Shown here in pieces: positions 11,461-22,412 of a stretch of DNA of 64,000 nucleotides. Where the stretch lies: the NCBI GenBank assembly GCA_015680685.1, contig MNCI01014250.1, positions 139,699-203,698 of the forward strand, read 5' to 3'. Source of the stretch: Gnetum montanum. Lineage: Eukaryota; Streptophyta; Gnetopsida; Gnetales; Gnetaceae. Position 1 is the stretch's first letter, and every line of letters starts with the position of its first letter. The notes beneath the pieces were generated by a model. The model worked only from the letters and a program-made list of their open reading frames with translations. It was not told the origin of the DNA and made no database searches. The position numbers and the translations under genes were made by a program.

Positions 11461-14315
11461 TCACACCATCCCTAGGGACGGTGGTTTTGATGGACTTTCT
11501 CCAGCCTTTGGCCCGTGCATTGGTGGCGGCACGAATGTCGGTAGCCCCACAGCAACGGCAACTTCTGGAGACAGCCGGAATGCCTCCAAGAGATCCCTCA
11601 TTTTCTCTTTTTTACTTCTAGGATCGTTCATGGTCCAGGCAGCTTCTCCAATGTGTGCTAGAACTGGAATTTCCCAAGGGCAAGGCAGCACCAGAATGAG
11701 TTCTTTCAAATTAACAAACCAGGCTACAAACTATTTGCGTTTGATATCGAACGCTCGAATTAATGCTTGCAGTTGCTGGTAGTCACTCATTCTTTGGGCC
11801 AGGTCCTCTGCAATGGTACGTTGGCCTTCAAAGCTTGTACGGAGGATCTCGAGTTCCACGTTTTTTGTTGCCAACTTCGGTTTTGTTGCCTTGTGTTCCT
11901 AGAACTCTCCCTCATATAGAGAATACGAGATGGTCACTTGTTTCTCTAGCTCTGACCGTGGTCTCCCAGCTGTGAGCATAGCTAGCTTTGCATACCAAAG
12001 GTTGGCTAATTCCATGTACTCTATCATTTCTTCAATTTGCAGCTCCTTGAGGCAAATTTTTGCTTTGTTGTAGGTGTTCAATCCATCGAAGATAGATGGC
12101 CATACATTGCCTCCTTCTTGGAGCTGCTGGAGCGCTTGGTTCATTTGGGCTTTAGCAACCTGAATGTGTTTCTCATTCACCTCCTTCCGCAATCCCACTT
12201 AGTCCATGTAATTATTTTTGACTCTTTCAAACTTTAGGGGCTCATTCTTCCAAGAAGCAATCTTGATTGCAGACTTCTGTCACAACGATCGAACCTCCTC
12301 CCTTGAAAGATTTCGATTCTCAGTAGCTAACCTTCTCATATCTACGTTCACCCTGGCTAGCTCCTCTTGCTGTTGGTGGATGAAATCTTTCATATGCTTG
12401 TTCTCTGCACCAACATTACGTAGGAGATGAACTTTTGCGGTCAGCTACACATTCTCCTGGCAAACCTTGGCCAAGTCTTTCTCTAAATGATATGCTCGGG
12501 CATCTGCTGTGGCCTTATCTAGGATCACCATCTCCGTGACATCCTCAACAACTTGAAGTTTAAGCTGAAGCTGTTGAAAGGCTTCATCTTTGGTGATATC
12601 GCGGTCGAGGATGGTAGGATCGACAAGTTGGGTCCTTAATTGGGTAACCTCCGTTGCCAAGCGCTGACAAGCAACTTGAGCAGCTTCTAGTTGCCCCTCC
12701 AAAATAAGGCTCTTGCATCTTACCGATAGCAGCTTTGACTGGGTTGCAGTGATGTTGTCCGGAAGGTCGAAGACATCCAAAAGTGGTTGCCCAATTCATA
12801 CCAGTCGTTCCAACATTTCTTCATGTTGGGTTGCATCCATCCTACTACATGAAGTTCCAGCAAACACCTGTACATCTTGTAGTCCATGGATGTCTGGTAC
12901 AGGTGTTGCCAGTGCATTGAGAGCAGTAGCAATGGTATTAGCAACCACTTCGGTTGTAACTTCTTGTCCCTAGTGCTGCATCACTAGGATCGTCACCCCC
13001 TCACCATCTTCCAAGCGTACTGAGAAAGTAGTAGCATTCCCTAAGATTTTAGGGAATAACTGCTAGGTTGCAGTTGATACGTCTCAGATGCTTGGATCTA
13101 TTCTGGTTGGAATGGGTGCTCGGGCAGTGGAAAATATCAGGCCTACCCTTTCAAACAAACTGATTGATTGTGCCACTTGCTCCAGGTGACTCATGACAGG
13201 GCGATAGACCAAAGGCCCTTTTCCTCTACCAATTCTGCCAGATTGCTCTCGTTGACTCGAGAGCATTTCCTGGATCTTGTGAATGTATGTTGCTGTTGTT
13301 TGCGAGCCCAGCTGCATTTTTTGCACAGGTGGTGGAGGTGGTTGCTACTCTTCCTCTATCTGTGTGGCGGCAAGCATTTTATCTTTTATCATTTCTTGCC
13401 ATAAGGCAATTGGGGTGCGGCGAAGGATATCGTTAGAATACTGTGCGATCCCTGCCCGTTTGCATAACTTTTAGATTAGGCAGGGAAAAGGGAGAACACA
13501 TTTTCCATGTTTGTTCTCTACAAACCTCTTTTCAATTTCCAAAAATAGTAGATGTGGAAGACTCATGGGAAATTTTCACTCAAGGCATCACATGCATGAG
13601 CGAAGAAGGCAGTGATTTTGCTCGGTCTTACCATTGAATTTAGATGGTAAGATGCTATCTTTGAATAGACTCTCTCCACTATGGTCAAGGAGATGAATTC
13701 CTTGCACTCTACCCCATAGCACTGTCTTGTCCATTGCACCTTCACCTTTAGATCAGCCTACTTAGGAATTTCCACCACATCTACCCCAGTTTCGGGCACC
13801 CCCAGAGCTTGCGCTATTGCTTCTGAAGAGTAAGAGACATATATGTCCTTGATTTTTACTCTTGACCCTGGCTGCCGATTCATCCAGAAGAGATATGTTT
13901 CTCCTAAGTACCACTTACCACTGGTTGTGATGATTGGCCACATCAAAGAATTCTGCAATTGAAGTCTGACATCTTCTGGCGCATTTTCGAGGAATGGTCC
14001 AAAGTTTAACTCTTGGAGGACTGTCCGTTGCACCTCGCGTGGAATGATAGCATCGAGGTAGGCTTGGGTTAATGTGACCTCAAGCTGTGGTGCTATCCTA
14101 GGTGTCTCATCCCCTAGCGATTGCACACCGTGAATCTCCTCTTCGGGAATCTGGTGGATAGATTCCACGTCAGGTCATTCGTGAAAGGGCCCAGTTGCAT
14201 GGGAACCCTCCGCATACTCTGGAAATTGCATTCCACATCCCCTTCCCATTCTTGGACGCTTGTCCCATGGCTGCGACAGTCCTTCATCCCTTGGGTGCCT
14301 CAGTTTGGGTGCCAT
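11461..14315 (-). pseudogene. ORF3 of element C: long coiled-coil protein of unknown function
   Basis: This is a third gene on the same strand as gag-pol, downstream of integrase, about 950 codons from the ATG at 14315 (MAPKLRHPRDEG...QPWDKRPRMGRG, basic) to a stop at 11458-11460. The N-terminal third (14315 to about 13560) holds SLMWPIITTSGKWYLGETYL and VKIKDIYVSYSSEAIAQALG. The middle (13326-13084) is glutamine- and charge-rich. The C-terminal half (12780-11899) is long heptad-like helix, then a conserved PWEIPVLAHIGEAAWTMNDP block (about 11640-11690). No signal peptide or membrane span was seen, so it is not a typical env. There is one frameshift between 13330 and 13560 and several stops. 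The layout VSYSSEAIAQALGVP faintly recalls the Athila ORF1/plant-transposon domain; that is inference only. Decayed homologues lie at 6923-9747, 35131-37937 and 61430-62013. Confidence 0.75.
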
Positions 14316-16415
14316 CTGAAAACAAACATAATCGTCCGTTAGACTATTCAGAAGTAGCTTAAAATGGTCTGTATATACCTTTTTCAGTTTGACCAAGTTA
14401 TGTTAATGGCACAGGCACACCGTTAAGTCTCCCGAAGTGCTAAGTTAGGGGTTAGGAACAAAGGTTTTGTAATTAACAATTAATTAATTACACAAGGGAA
14501 CCACCCACCCACGACTAAGTGCATACCTCCAATTGCGTAAAAAGGGCAAGGACAGGTTGATGCAGACACACGATGGAATGTAGGTGCGTTGGGAAGGGTT
14601 AGGCAGAAAAAATGGCAAAAGTTCCCCTCAATTTGGGCTTCAAATGATGGAAAATACAAAGTGTGGTGGGGTGTATATATAGGATTGGGTGCTGCGTCGA
14701 TGGGGCCCCGTATACGTAGCACTGTTCACCAGAAGACCAGCGTTGACCAACCCAAAAAACACCCAAAATGAAAAATTTGAAAAGCCAAATTGAGGCGATT
14801 GAAGTGCAGAAAAGGCCCAATCATGGCTAAATACAAGAGGAAGGAAATTGAGCGTGAAAAAACAACAAAATTGGAGAACATGAGTCAAAAAGAACTCGAG
14901 CGAGGATGAAATCGAACGATGGGACATAAAAAATGAACAACTAAGAAATCCAAAGGAGTGGAGGCATAATAGGAAAAACCAGGAATATGCAGGTGGGTCC
15001 TCCCCATAGTAGGCAATAGCCTTATAGCCCCTGCATACCCTCAACACCAGAGTTTGTGGGCCCAGTTGCTGATAATAGGTGTCACCAGTGAAGACTCCAA
15101 ACCAAGAGAAACCTGCCAAGGCATGAAAGACCAATAGAAAATACAATGAACACACAAAACATAAAAAGGGCAGTGAGGTGAGTACAGAGAGAAATGGGAA
15201 TGGAAGGAGAGGAGAGAATAGAAATTCCAAGTGTTGGTCACATGAAACGTTGTGTGGAAGCATGGTTAAGTGACGTGGTAGAACTTGTCCTGAGATCAGA
15301 CCCAAAACCATCTACAAACAGTGACTTCACAGCAATAGACGAAGGCCCGACCATCCCCAAGGAAATAAGAATGACCCCACAGAAAACCACCACTCTAGGA
15401 AACGTGAGAAGAGGGAAGTGAAATGGGACAAAGTTAGAGGGGACCAAGGAAGTCCCCTAACTAGTGCGTGTGGCCCGTGAGAGGTGATCTAAGGGGTGTG
15501 CTTTGAATTCCCACTGCGATATGTTTTTTTTCTATTTGCACGAGGGAACCACACCATGCGAAGACCCATGCGTGTGTGCATGCATTCAACCAAGGGGTGT
15601 GCTTTGAATCCTCAGTTTATTCTTTTGTTTTTGTTTATTTTTGCTTTTCTTTTTTTTTCTTTTGAATTTTTTTTTGATGAGGACCACACCATGCAATGTC
15701 GAACTACCTAAGAAAACTTCCATGGAGAGAAACTTGGAGTGGGAGGAAATCTGTAAGAACACACCGACAACCCAGGGAACAGAACAGAACAACGAATAAA
15801 GCATTCCCTTTGAAGTCACATGCAATTCAACCCCATGGGTCATCCCTCAGTTAGGGAACTACACAAGTCACACATTCATTAAAATTTTTTTAAATGAAGG
15901 GGTTGCGTGTTCACGACACAAGGAAAACCATGAAATGGTGAATGGGCGGATGATGTGGACTCATTGCCAAGTTTATGAAATGGGAATGACATGCAATCCA
16001 AGGACAACCATGCAATGGTGGAAACCAGATAACTAGGAAGGTAATAACAGTGTCCATTGTAATGAAAACTGACCGTGCCAGACAAGATAATGATAAAAGT
16101 AACAAAAAGGACACAAAGAAATGAAGAACAAAAAATTGGAAAACAAAAAATTGTAAAACAAAAAGTGGAAAACAAAAAGGTGTAAAACAAAAATTGGAAA
16201 ACAAAAATTGGAAGACAAAAATTGAAAAACAAAAAAGTGTAAAACAAAAAAAAATGTAAAACAAAAAATGAGAAAATGGTGAGGGGTGTAGGGAAGTGGA
16301 TCAGCAGGGATGAGGGTCTCCCCCATGATTGGGTGAAAAGGAGGAGACATGAAAGATGGAGCGTGGATGACTGGCTGATGATGAGGCTGTGGCACTGGCT
16401 GTATGAAGCTCTCAG
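14316..16415 (-). mobile_element. Noncoding block between integrase and ORF3 in element C
   Basis: About 2.1 kb with no convincing gene. It contains a pair of direct repeats starting with the box GGTGTGCTTTGAAT (15495 and 15596), each followed by a CCACACCATGC box, and an A-rich array of AAAACAAAAA units (about 16120-16265). Related blocks recur at 23352-25010, 28568-30600 and 38450-40110. It may carry a splice acceptor, promoter or RNA structure for expressing ORF3, as env-like genes are expressed from spliced RNA in Athila-type elements, but the sequence alone does not show which. Confidence 0.7.
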
Positions 16416-17400
16416 AAAGGTTTTAGTTGTTGGTGGTTGACCAACTATGTTTTGGTGGGATCCCTAGGTTTGTGAATTAGCAAGGCCACGGATGGGAAGG
16501 TTTCGGAGACAATATAAGGTCCCTCCCATAGTGTCTGAAACTTAGTCGGTTGGGATATATGTAAAGGGTTCCAATACAATACCTTGTCTCCACATCGAAA
16601 TGTGACCTTCTGAATCCTAAGATCATGTCTTTTCTTGTTATAGGCCTTGTGGGTTTTGTTGGAAAATAGGGCTACTAATCTGTTCTCATCTAGCACACTT
16701 AAATTGATTAAACGTTCTCGTTGTGCTAGTGGGAGGTCAAGGTCAAGGTCACAGGTGGTGGATAGTATCCAGAGTTCTGCTTGGATTGGAAGTGTTGACA
16801 ACTTACCATACACTAACTCATAGGGAGAGTACCCTACAGGAAGTTTCTAGGTGGAGCGATAGGTCCATAGGGCATCGTTAAGCTTGGTGCTCCAATCCCT
16901 CCTGTATTTGCTAATTGTTTGTATAAGGATCTTGGTAATTTCCCTATTTGTGACTTTAGCCTACCCATTGTCTTGGGGGTGATAAGGTGTTGATAATTTG
17001 TGTGTTACCCCTAAGCATTGCATGAGTTTACAAAAAGTGACCCCCGTGAAGTGAGTCCCATTGTCAGAAATGAGTGCTCTAGGTGCTCCAAACCTGGTAA
17101 CAATTTGTTGCTGAAAAAATCATGCGGTAGTGTTGGAAGAACAGTCGATGACGGTTGCCGCTTCTACCCACTTTGTACAGTAGTCCATCGCCATGATGAT
17201 GTACACATTTTCGTTTGACAAGGGGGTGATGGGCCCCATGAAGTCGATACCCCAAATGTCGAAGGGCTCCAGTGGTTGAATCCACTGTTGAGGTCCCTCT
17301 AACCGGGCCATCATCCCACCATCTCGTTGGCATCGTTCGCAAGAGCATGTGAACCATTGTGCATCCTTGAAAAGTGTAGGCTAATAATACCATGCAAGCA
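16416..17400 (-). pseudogene. Integrase of element C
   Basis: The retroviral-type integrase core inserts the cDNA into host DNA. Visible motifs are FDIWGIDFMGPI (first Asp), ALISDNGTHF (second Asp), VTNREITKIL and, in the C-terminal part, FRCGDKVLYWNP, FQTLWEGPYIV and VNHQQLKPF. Where the family has glutamine and the catalytic Glu, this copy has a TAG stop and a Lys (plus about 16955-16970), so the active site is destroyed. A further stop interrupts the RST-KLPVGYSPYELVYG stretch. Fragments of the same region remain at 25022-25375 and 40117-40440. Confidence 0.88.
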
Positions 17401-17613
17401 GGATTTTAATGGTTATTCTGCATCCAGCATAGTGGCCCCCACAAGGACCCTCTTGAGCATCCTGGAGGACGCGCAGTGTATCAGCATCAGGGATACACCA
17501 TCGAACCAAGCCATCTGCGCACACCTTTTAGAGGTGGCTATTGATTTCCATGAAATGCTTAGCCTTATGGAGAACTGCCATTTCTACCGATGGTTCCATT
17601 CTTTTGGCAGCTC

Positions 17614-19196
17614 CTATTTTGTAAGGTAGGTAAGGATGTAGTTGAACCAAGGAGATTCCTTGGGAAGTTGAGGATCAACGACGCCTGTGAAGAGGAGTTC
17701 ATCTGGAAATTGGTTTGATAAAGGCTCCTCCTCTTCTGTGTTATCCCATCGTAATCGAGACAACTGGTCAATGACCACATTCTTGAACCCCTTTTTGTCT
17801 ACCATAGTCAGATCAAACTCCTGAAGAATCACCAGCCACCAGATTATGCGGGGGCTCACCATTGGTTTGTTCATCAGGAATTGGATAGCACTATGGTCTG
17901 TGTGCACAAACACCTCATATTCGAGCACATAGTGTCGAAATTTATCTAATGCAAACACCACCGCCATCAATTCTTTCTCGGTGGTGGTATAGTTTAGTTG
18001 TGCACCCACAATGCTACAACTTGCACAGTGGATATAATATGGATGTTTCTGATCATCACACTGTGTAAGCACATCTCCCAAAGCATAGTTGGAGGCATCC
18101 GTCATAATGTGGAAGGGTTTGGACCAATCAGGTGCTTGTAGAACTGGAGCTTCTATGAGTTTCTGCTTTAGCTCTTGGAATGCGTACTCGCATTCCTTAG
18201 TCCAGAAAAATGGAGCATCCTTCTTTGTAAGCTTTACCAACGGTCGAGCAATCTTCGAGAAGTGTTCGATAAAGCACCGATAGTAACCAGTGTCCAAGGA
18301 ATAACCACACATCTTTGATAGTACTTGGTTGGTAGNTCTTGCTCAAACGTAGCACCATAGGTGGAGAAGTCATCCATGAAGACTTCCACACCATTGTTGA
18401 TTTTTTGCTGGAAGATGCTCAAGACAAGGCATTGGAATGTCGTAGGTACATTACACAGGCCAAAGGACATCTTCTTATATGCAAAAGTCCCCCATGGACT
18501 CGTGAAAGTATTTTTGGCCTAGTCCTCTAGTGTGATTTGGATCTGGTTATAGCCACTATAACCATCCAAAAAGCTGTAATATTGGTGTCTTGTGATTGTG
18601 TCCAATACCTAGTCCACAAATGGGAGTGGAAAGTGGTCCTTGAAAGTTGCCATGTTGAGCAACTAGAAATTGATACAGACCCTCCACTTTCCATCTTTCT
18701 TGGGTACGATAACAAGTGGGCTAACTCATTTGCTATCGACGAATGAATAGATGAATCTCGCCTTAAGAAGTTGTTCAATTTCATCCTTTACTACCTGCTT
18801 CAACTTGGGATTCAACCATCTTTGTGGCTATCGCTATGGCTTCATGGAAGGGTCAAGGTAGATCCGGTTCTGGCAGATCTTGGGATCAATGCCAGTCAGC
18901 TCAGGATACGACCATGCAAATGCAGCAACCCATTTGTTTACCATCACTAGCAACTTCTGTTTCTTTGTAGGAGCAAGGGCAGCATTGATAATCACTGGCT
19001 TTCCATTTTGCAAAAATGCATACTCTAAGTGAGCCGGTAGGGATTTTAGCTCAAGGGGCTCTTGCTTGAAGCTCTCAGGGATCTCTAGCTTTCCCCAGTT
19101 ATCAAAGTCATCAATGATGGAGGTCTGTTGATGAATCTCCTCCATCACATCTGTGCTGTCAATGTAGGCTTGCACTAGCCCCTCAGATGGTTCCAC
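17614..19196 (-). pseudogene. Reverse transcriptase and RNase H of element C
   Basis: From 19196 down: the pre-RT linker, RT motifs VSPLVIVPKKDGKWRVCI, YSFLDGYSGYNQI, KMSFGLCNVPTTFQ and the catalytic FMDD, then a thumb remnant PSTIKDVWLFLGH, RNase H TDASNYALG, TTEKELMAVVFALDKFRHY and VHTDHSAI. The wording is close to Athila/Tat elements. There are several in-frame stops and frame changes. A single N at 18336 lies exactly where roughly 50 residues between the FMDD region and the thumb are missing, suggesting a collapsed assembly gap rather than a real deletion. Confidence 0.9.
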
Positions 19197-19271
19197 GCAT
19201 ATGGTGCTACTAGTAGGATCAGCTGTTAGCCACTAGGTGCCTTCTTGGTTGGTGGTTGCTGCGTATAGACA

Positions 19272-19830
19272 CTATTGAATTGGAGATTCCTCGGTACATC
19301 GACTGCATGCTTGAATGGATATCTGCTTAGAGGACCATGATTGCTGCATACAGTTGCACCCTGAGTCACTGTACACAATGCATGGAACTCTTTTCTTCTT
19401 GATCTTCCTGAAAGGATTTTCCTTTGAGATTTTCAGGGACAGATCTTGGTGTCCTAATCGTGCATCCACCATGCTTAGCCAAGCTCTCCCGATGATGATT
19501 GGGAAGTTTCCCTTACAGTTTTCCACATTGATAACTAGGAAGTCAGCAGGGTAGGAACACCCACAAATGGTGGTCACAATGTCCTCCACCAAACCCAAAG
19601 GAATGGTGATGGATTGATCTGCTAACTCGAGCCGGATGTTGCTCTTCTTTAGTAGGGGCAGGTTCCAGTTCTTGTACATGTCATGAGAGATTAATTTAAT
19701 CCCTGACCTTGAGTCCAAAAGAGCTTTTCATAGCTCGTTCCCAGCCACCTGAAGATATATGAGGGAGCTTCCCGAATCTGTTAATTTCCAAGGAAGAGAA
19801 CCTGCTTTGATCCAGTTGGTCACAACATGT
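19272..19830 (-). pseudogene. Aspartic protease of element C
   Basis: This retropepsin-like domain would process the polyprotein. The active-site phrase, normally LLDSGSG, reads LLDSRSG here (just above 19690), so the conserved Gly is lost. It is followed by ISHDMYKNWNLP, the LGLVEDIVTTICG flap-like region and FPIIIGRAWLSMVDA. It shares a frame with the RT start (19196), so protease and RT were one polyprotein. Compare NSG in element B and intact DSG in element H. Confidence 0.85.
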
Positions 19831-22244
19831 GTGATCATGACCGTCTGGATGTTGGAGTGCAGCGGAGTGAAGGACTGCTCGGGCGATATGATGGTAGAGG
19901 CATTGGTAGGCTCTGAGGCACTGGCCATAGGAATAGATGAGGATTTGTTCGGATTATTGGGCCAAAATAAAGGACGTTTACATGGCTTGGATTCTAGTCC
20001 ACTCGGCCTAGGTGTCGGTTGTAAGTTTACAGACCTCGTAGTGTTTCGTTGTTGTGGCTATGGTGGTATTTCTCCCTGCATAGATGGAGCAGGTGGCAAC
20101 TGAGAGGGATGATGTGGAGGAGTGGTAGAAGAAGATGACGGAGGGTAGAAGAGGTGTGGATTTGTCCCCCTAGGTGATGGAGATGGATGTCTAAAGTATT
20201 CAGGGGGTGGTAGTAACTGGGAAAGGCCACGTGACTGGAAGACTCTCTTGGAGAGACGAGCTACTGAACATAGTACCCATAAGGATCTGGCTACTTGTAA
20301 GGGTACTGCTACCTTGGAGGTGGCATCCCCCATGCTTGTGGTTGCTACCACTGTTGGAAATATTCATATGGTTGCGAAGGTATTCCACTTGGATAATATC
20401 CCTGCTGCTACTAATGGAATCACCTAGGGTTACCTAGGATGTTCATATGGTTGCATAGACCCCAGACTCTTGAAGATGAGACACCATAGGACAACATCCC
20501 TTAGGATGTTCATATTGGCATATGCCACATCCATCATCGCCCTCGGCGTTAGAGTCTGCAACCTGTTCTGCTGCAGAAACTTTTTCCTTACCTTTATGTT
20601 GGGTACGTTTAGCTCCCTTCTTCCTGTGCTGATCATGATCACTACCCTACTCTCTGGACTCTTCTGTAATTTTCAATACATTTTGAACTTTTTCATCCAA
20701 AGAGTCCCACATTTTATCCACCTTTGCCGATATTTTAGATGTAAATTTTTGTAATGACAAAGTCTTCTGGTTCACCACTGCTTCCAGTGGTGACTCTTCG
20801 TCCTCATCACAAAATCAAACCTCCTTTTTTCTAAGGGAAGGGTCCCGGTTGAATTCTTCAGCACTCTCCTTCCTTTTTGGCCACCTAATCAATGAGGTGC
20901 TACAACTGATGGACCCTTAGCTCTAATAGCTACCCCTTGGCGTACACACTAAGGGTCTTCCTCATTTCAAAATGGAGCCTATCAATAATGTGGAAAAGCT
21001 GTGCCCGTTGAGAATAACCATGACTAGGGCACTGATGCAACAGTGAGTAATACCTGCTCATGGTGGCATCCAAGGCTTCATGATTCCCTTGTTTCCAACC
21101 TTGGATCTTCCGTCTCAGATTTGCCACTCTAGAGTATGTTTGATATTTGTCATTGAAGATTTCAAGCATCATACTCCATCTTTTGATTGATTCTGGCTCT
21201 AAGGACTGGTACCAACTTTCGGCTTCTTTGATGAGTGTTCAGGGAAATAGCTCCAACCTTTGCCAATCGTTATCTATATTTTGTAGGGTGCAAGCATCAT
21301 GGAATGCCTGCAAGTGGGTCTACGGATCACAGTTATATCCCCCTTCAAATCTAGGGATGTTGTTCATGTCAACACGCTTGATCCGACTGTCTTTCATGTG
21401 CCTACTTGGAATGTGAACTACCTCTGCAATGTGGAGCATGCTCTGAGTAGCTAACAACGGCTCTTCTGAATCATAGTCTTGTTGGGAACTATGATGTCTA
21501 TGACAATTTCTGCTACCCCTTCTTTCATGCTAGCGAGGGCCACGAGATTGGTTGCGCACTTCCTCACGTTTTCCCCTTCGAACCTACACACCACCATCCT
21601 TTCTCTCCAACCTTTCCTTGTAACGCTTGGAGCTTGAGCTGGATGAAGGCGAAGGAGAGGGGGAGAATAGAGAAGAAGGAGAGGCATCACCACCGCTTCA
21701 ACGTCGATCTTCCCATCTACCCTGGTTACAGCCACAGTCATCTCCTCTAGCTTTGCTTCGTGACCCACCATCCCCTTGAGGATCGTGGTCACTTGGAGGT
21801 TTGTTCTAGATGACTGACTGGAGGATCTGCAGCCCCAGGTGAAGTTCGGTCAAATGAGTATCATGAAATACAGGATTTCCATCATCTTGGGGCCCTTGCG
21901 AGAATAAGGGGTTACTGAAATGTTTCTCCTTCTGCTATTCATATCGCTTAGCCTGTTGCTGATATCTTATCCGTTGAGCTTCTGTGGGACAATAGTCTTG
22001 GTAGTTATGGTCCTCCATGACATACTCCGCCACTCGGTCCTGGATGCCTAGTCTGTCTAGATTATGATATAGCATCGCAGGAGCTGCTCGGTCAGGCAGT
22101 AGCACGATGCTACCCTCCATGTTCCACCATCGAAGATGCTCATCCTGATGTGAAATTAGGGACATATTCATTTGGATGTTTATACACCACCTGACATTCT
22201 TGTGGCACCGGTGGTTCAAATACCTCCCTCCTGTGAGAAGACAT
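19831..22244 (-). pseudogene. Gag of element C with atypical zinc knuckle
   Basis: The start ATG at 22244 (MSSHRREVFEPP) is shared with element B (MSSLNKS). Parts seen are an N-terminal region with RWWNMEGSIVLLPDRAAPAM (about 22130-22070), a charged Arg/His-rich linker, the capsid core with FNDKYQTYSRVANLRRKIQG and CPSHGYSQRAQLFHIIDRL (21172-20930), a Lys-rich stretch, and a zinc knuckle CGICQYEHPKGC at 20494-20529. The knuckle is C-x2-C-x3-H-x3-C, shorter than the usual x4/x4 spacing. Several frameshifts and stops break the gene. Capsid wording fits the Athila/Tat gag family. Confidence 0.85.
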
Positions 22245-22393
22245 GTTGGATGTCAGATGATCCATATAACCAGTGTACCTTAATTAATTAACTTAAATTC
22301 GCCTAGTGTGCAAAAATATGTCTATCCTGGGTCCGATCCAACGACTTAAATGATAATTTCACTAAAGTTAGATGACACATGTAAGACTAACAG

Positions 22394-22411
22394 TCCCCGA
22401 AAACGGTGCCA
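22394..22411 (-). promoter_or_regulatory. Primer binding site of element C (tRNA-Asp type)
   Basis: The minus strand reads TGGCACCGTTTTCGGGGA, one base inside the 5' LTR. It differs at two positions from TGGCGCCGTTGCCGGGGA, the site complementary to tRNA-Asp used by Athila/Tat-type elements. Confidence 0.85.
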
Positions 22412-22412
22412 A

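Noticed and set aside
14640-15311. Minus-strand open frame of 223 aa in the noncoding block of element C
   Set aside because: Composition is Phe/Leu/Ser-rich with no domain, the frame is not kept at the matching place in the other copies, and another frame over the same DNA is also partly open.
15879-16395. Three overlapping minus-strand frames of about 120 aa rich in Phe and Tyr
   Set aside because: All three frames are open because the TTTTTGTTTTACA repeat lacks stops in every frame. Low complexity, not a gene.
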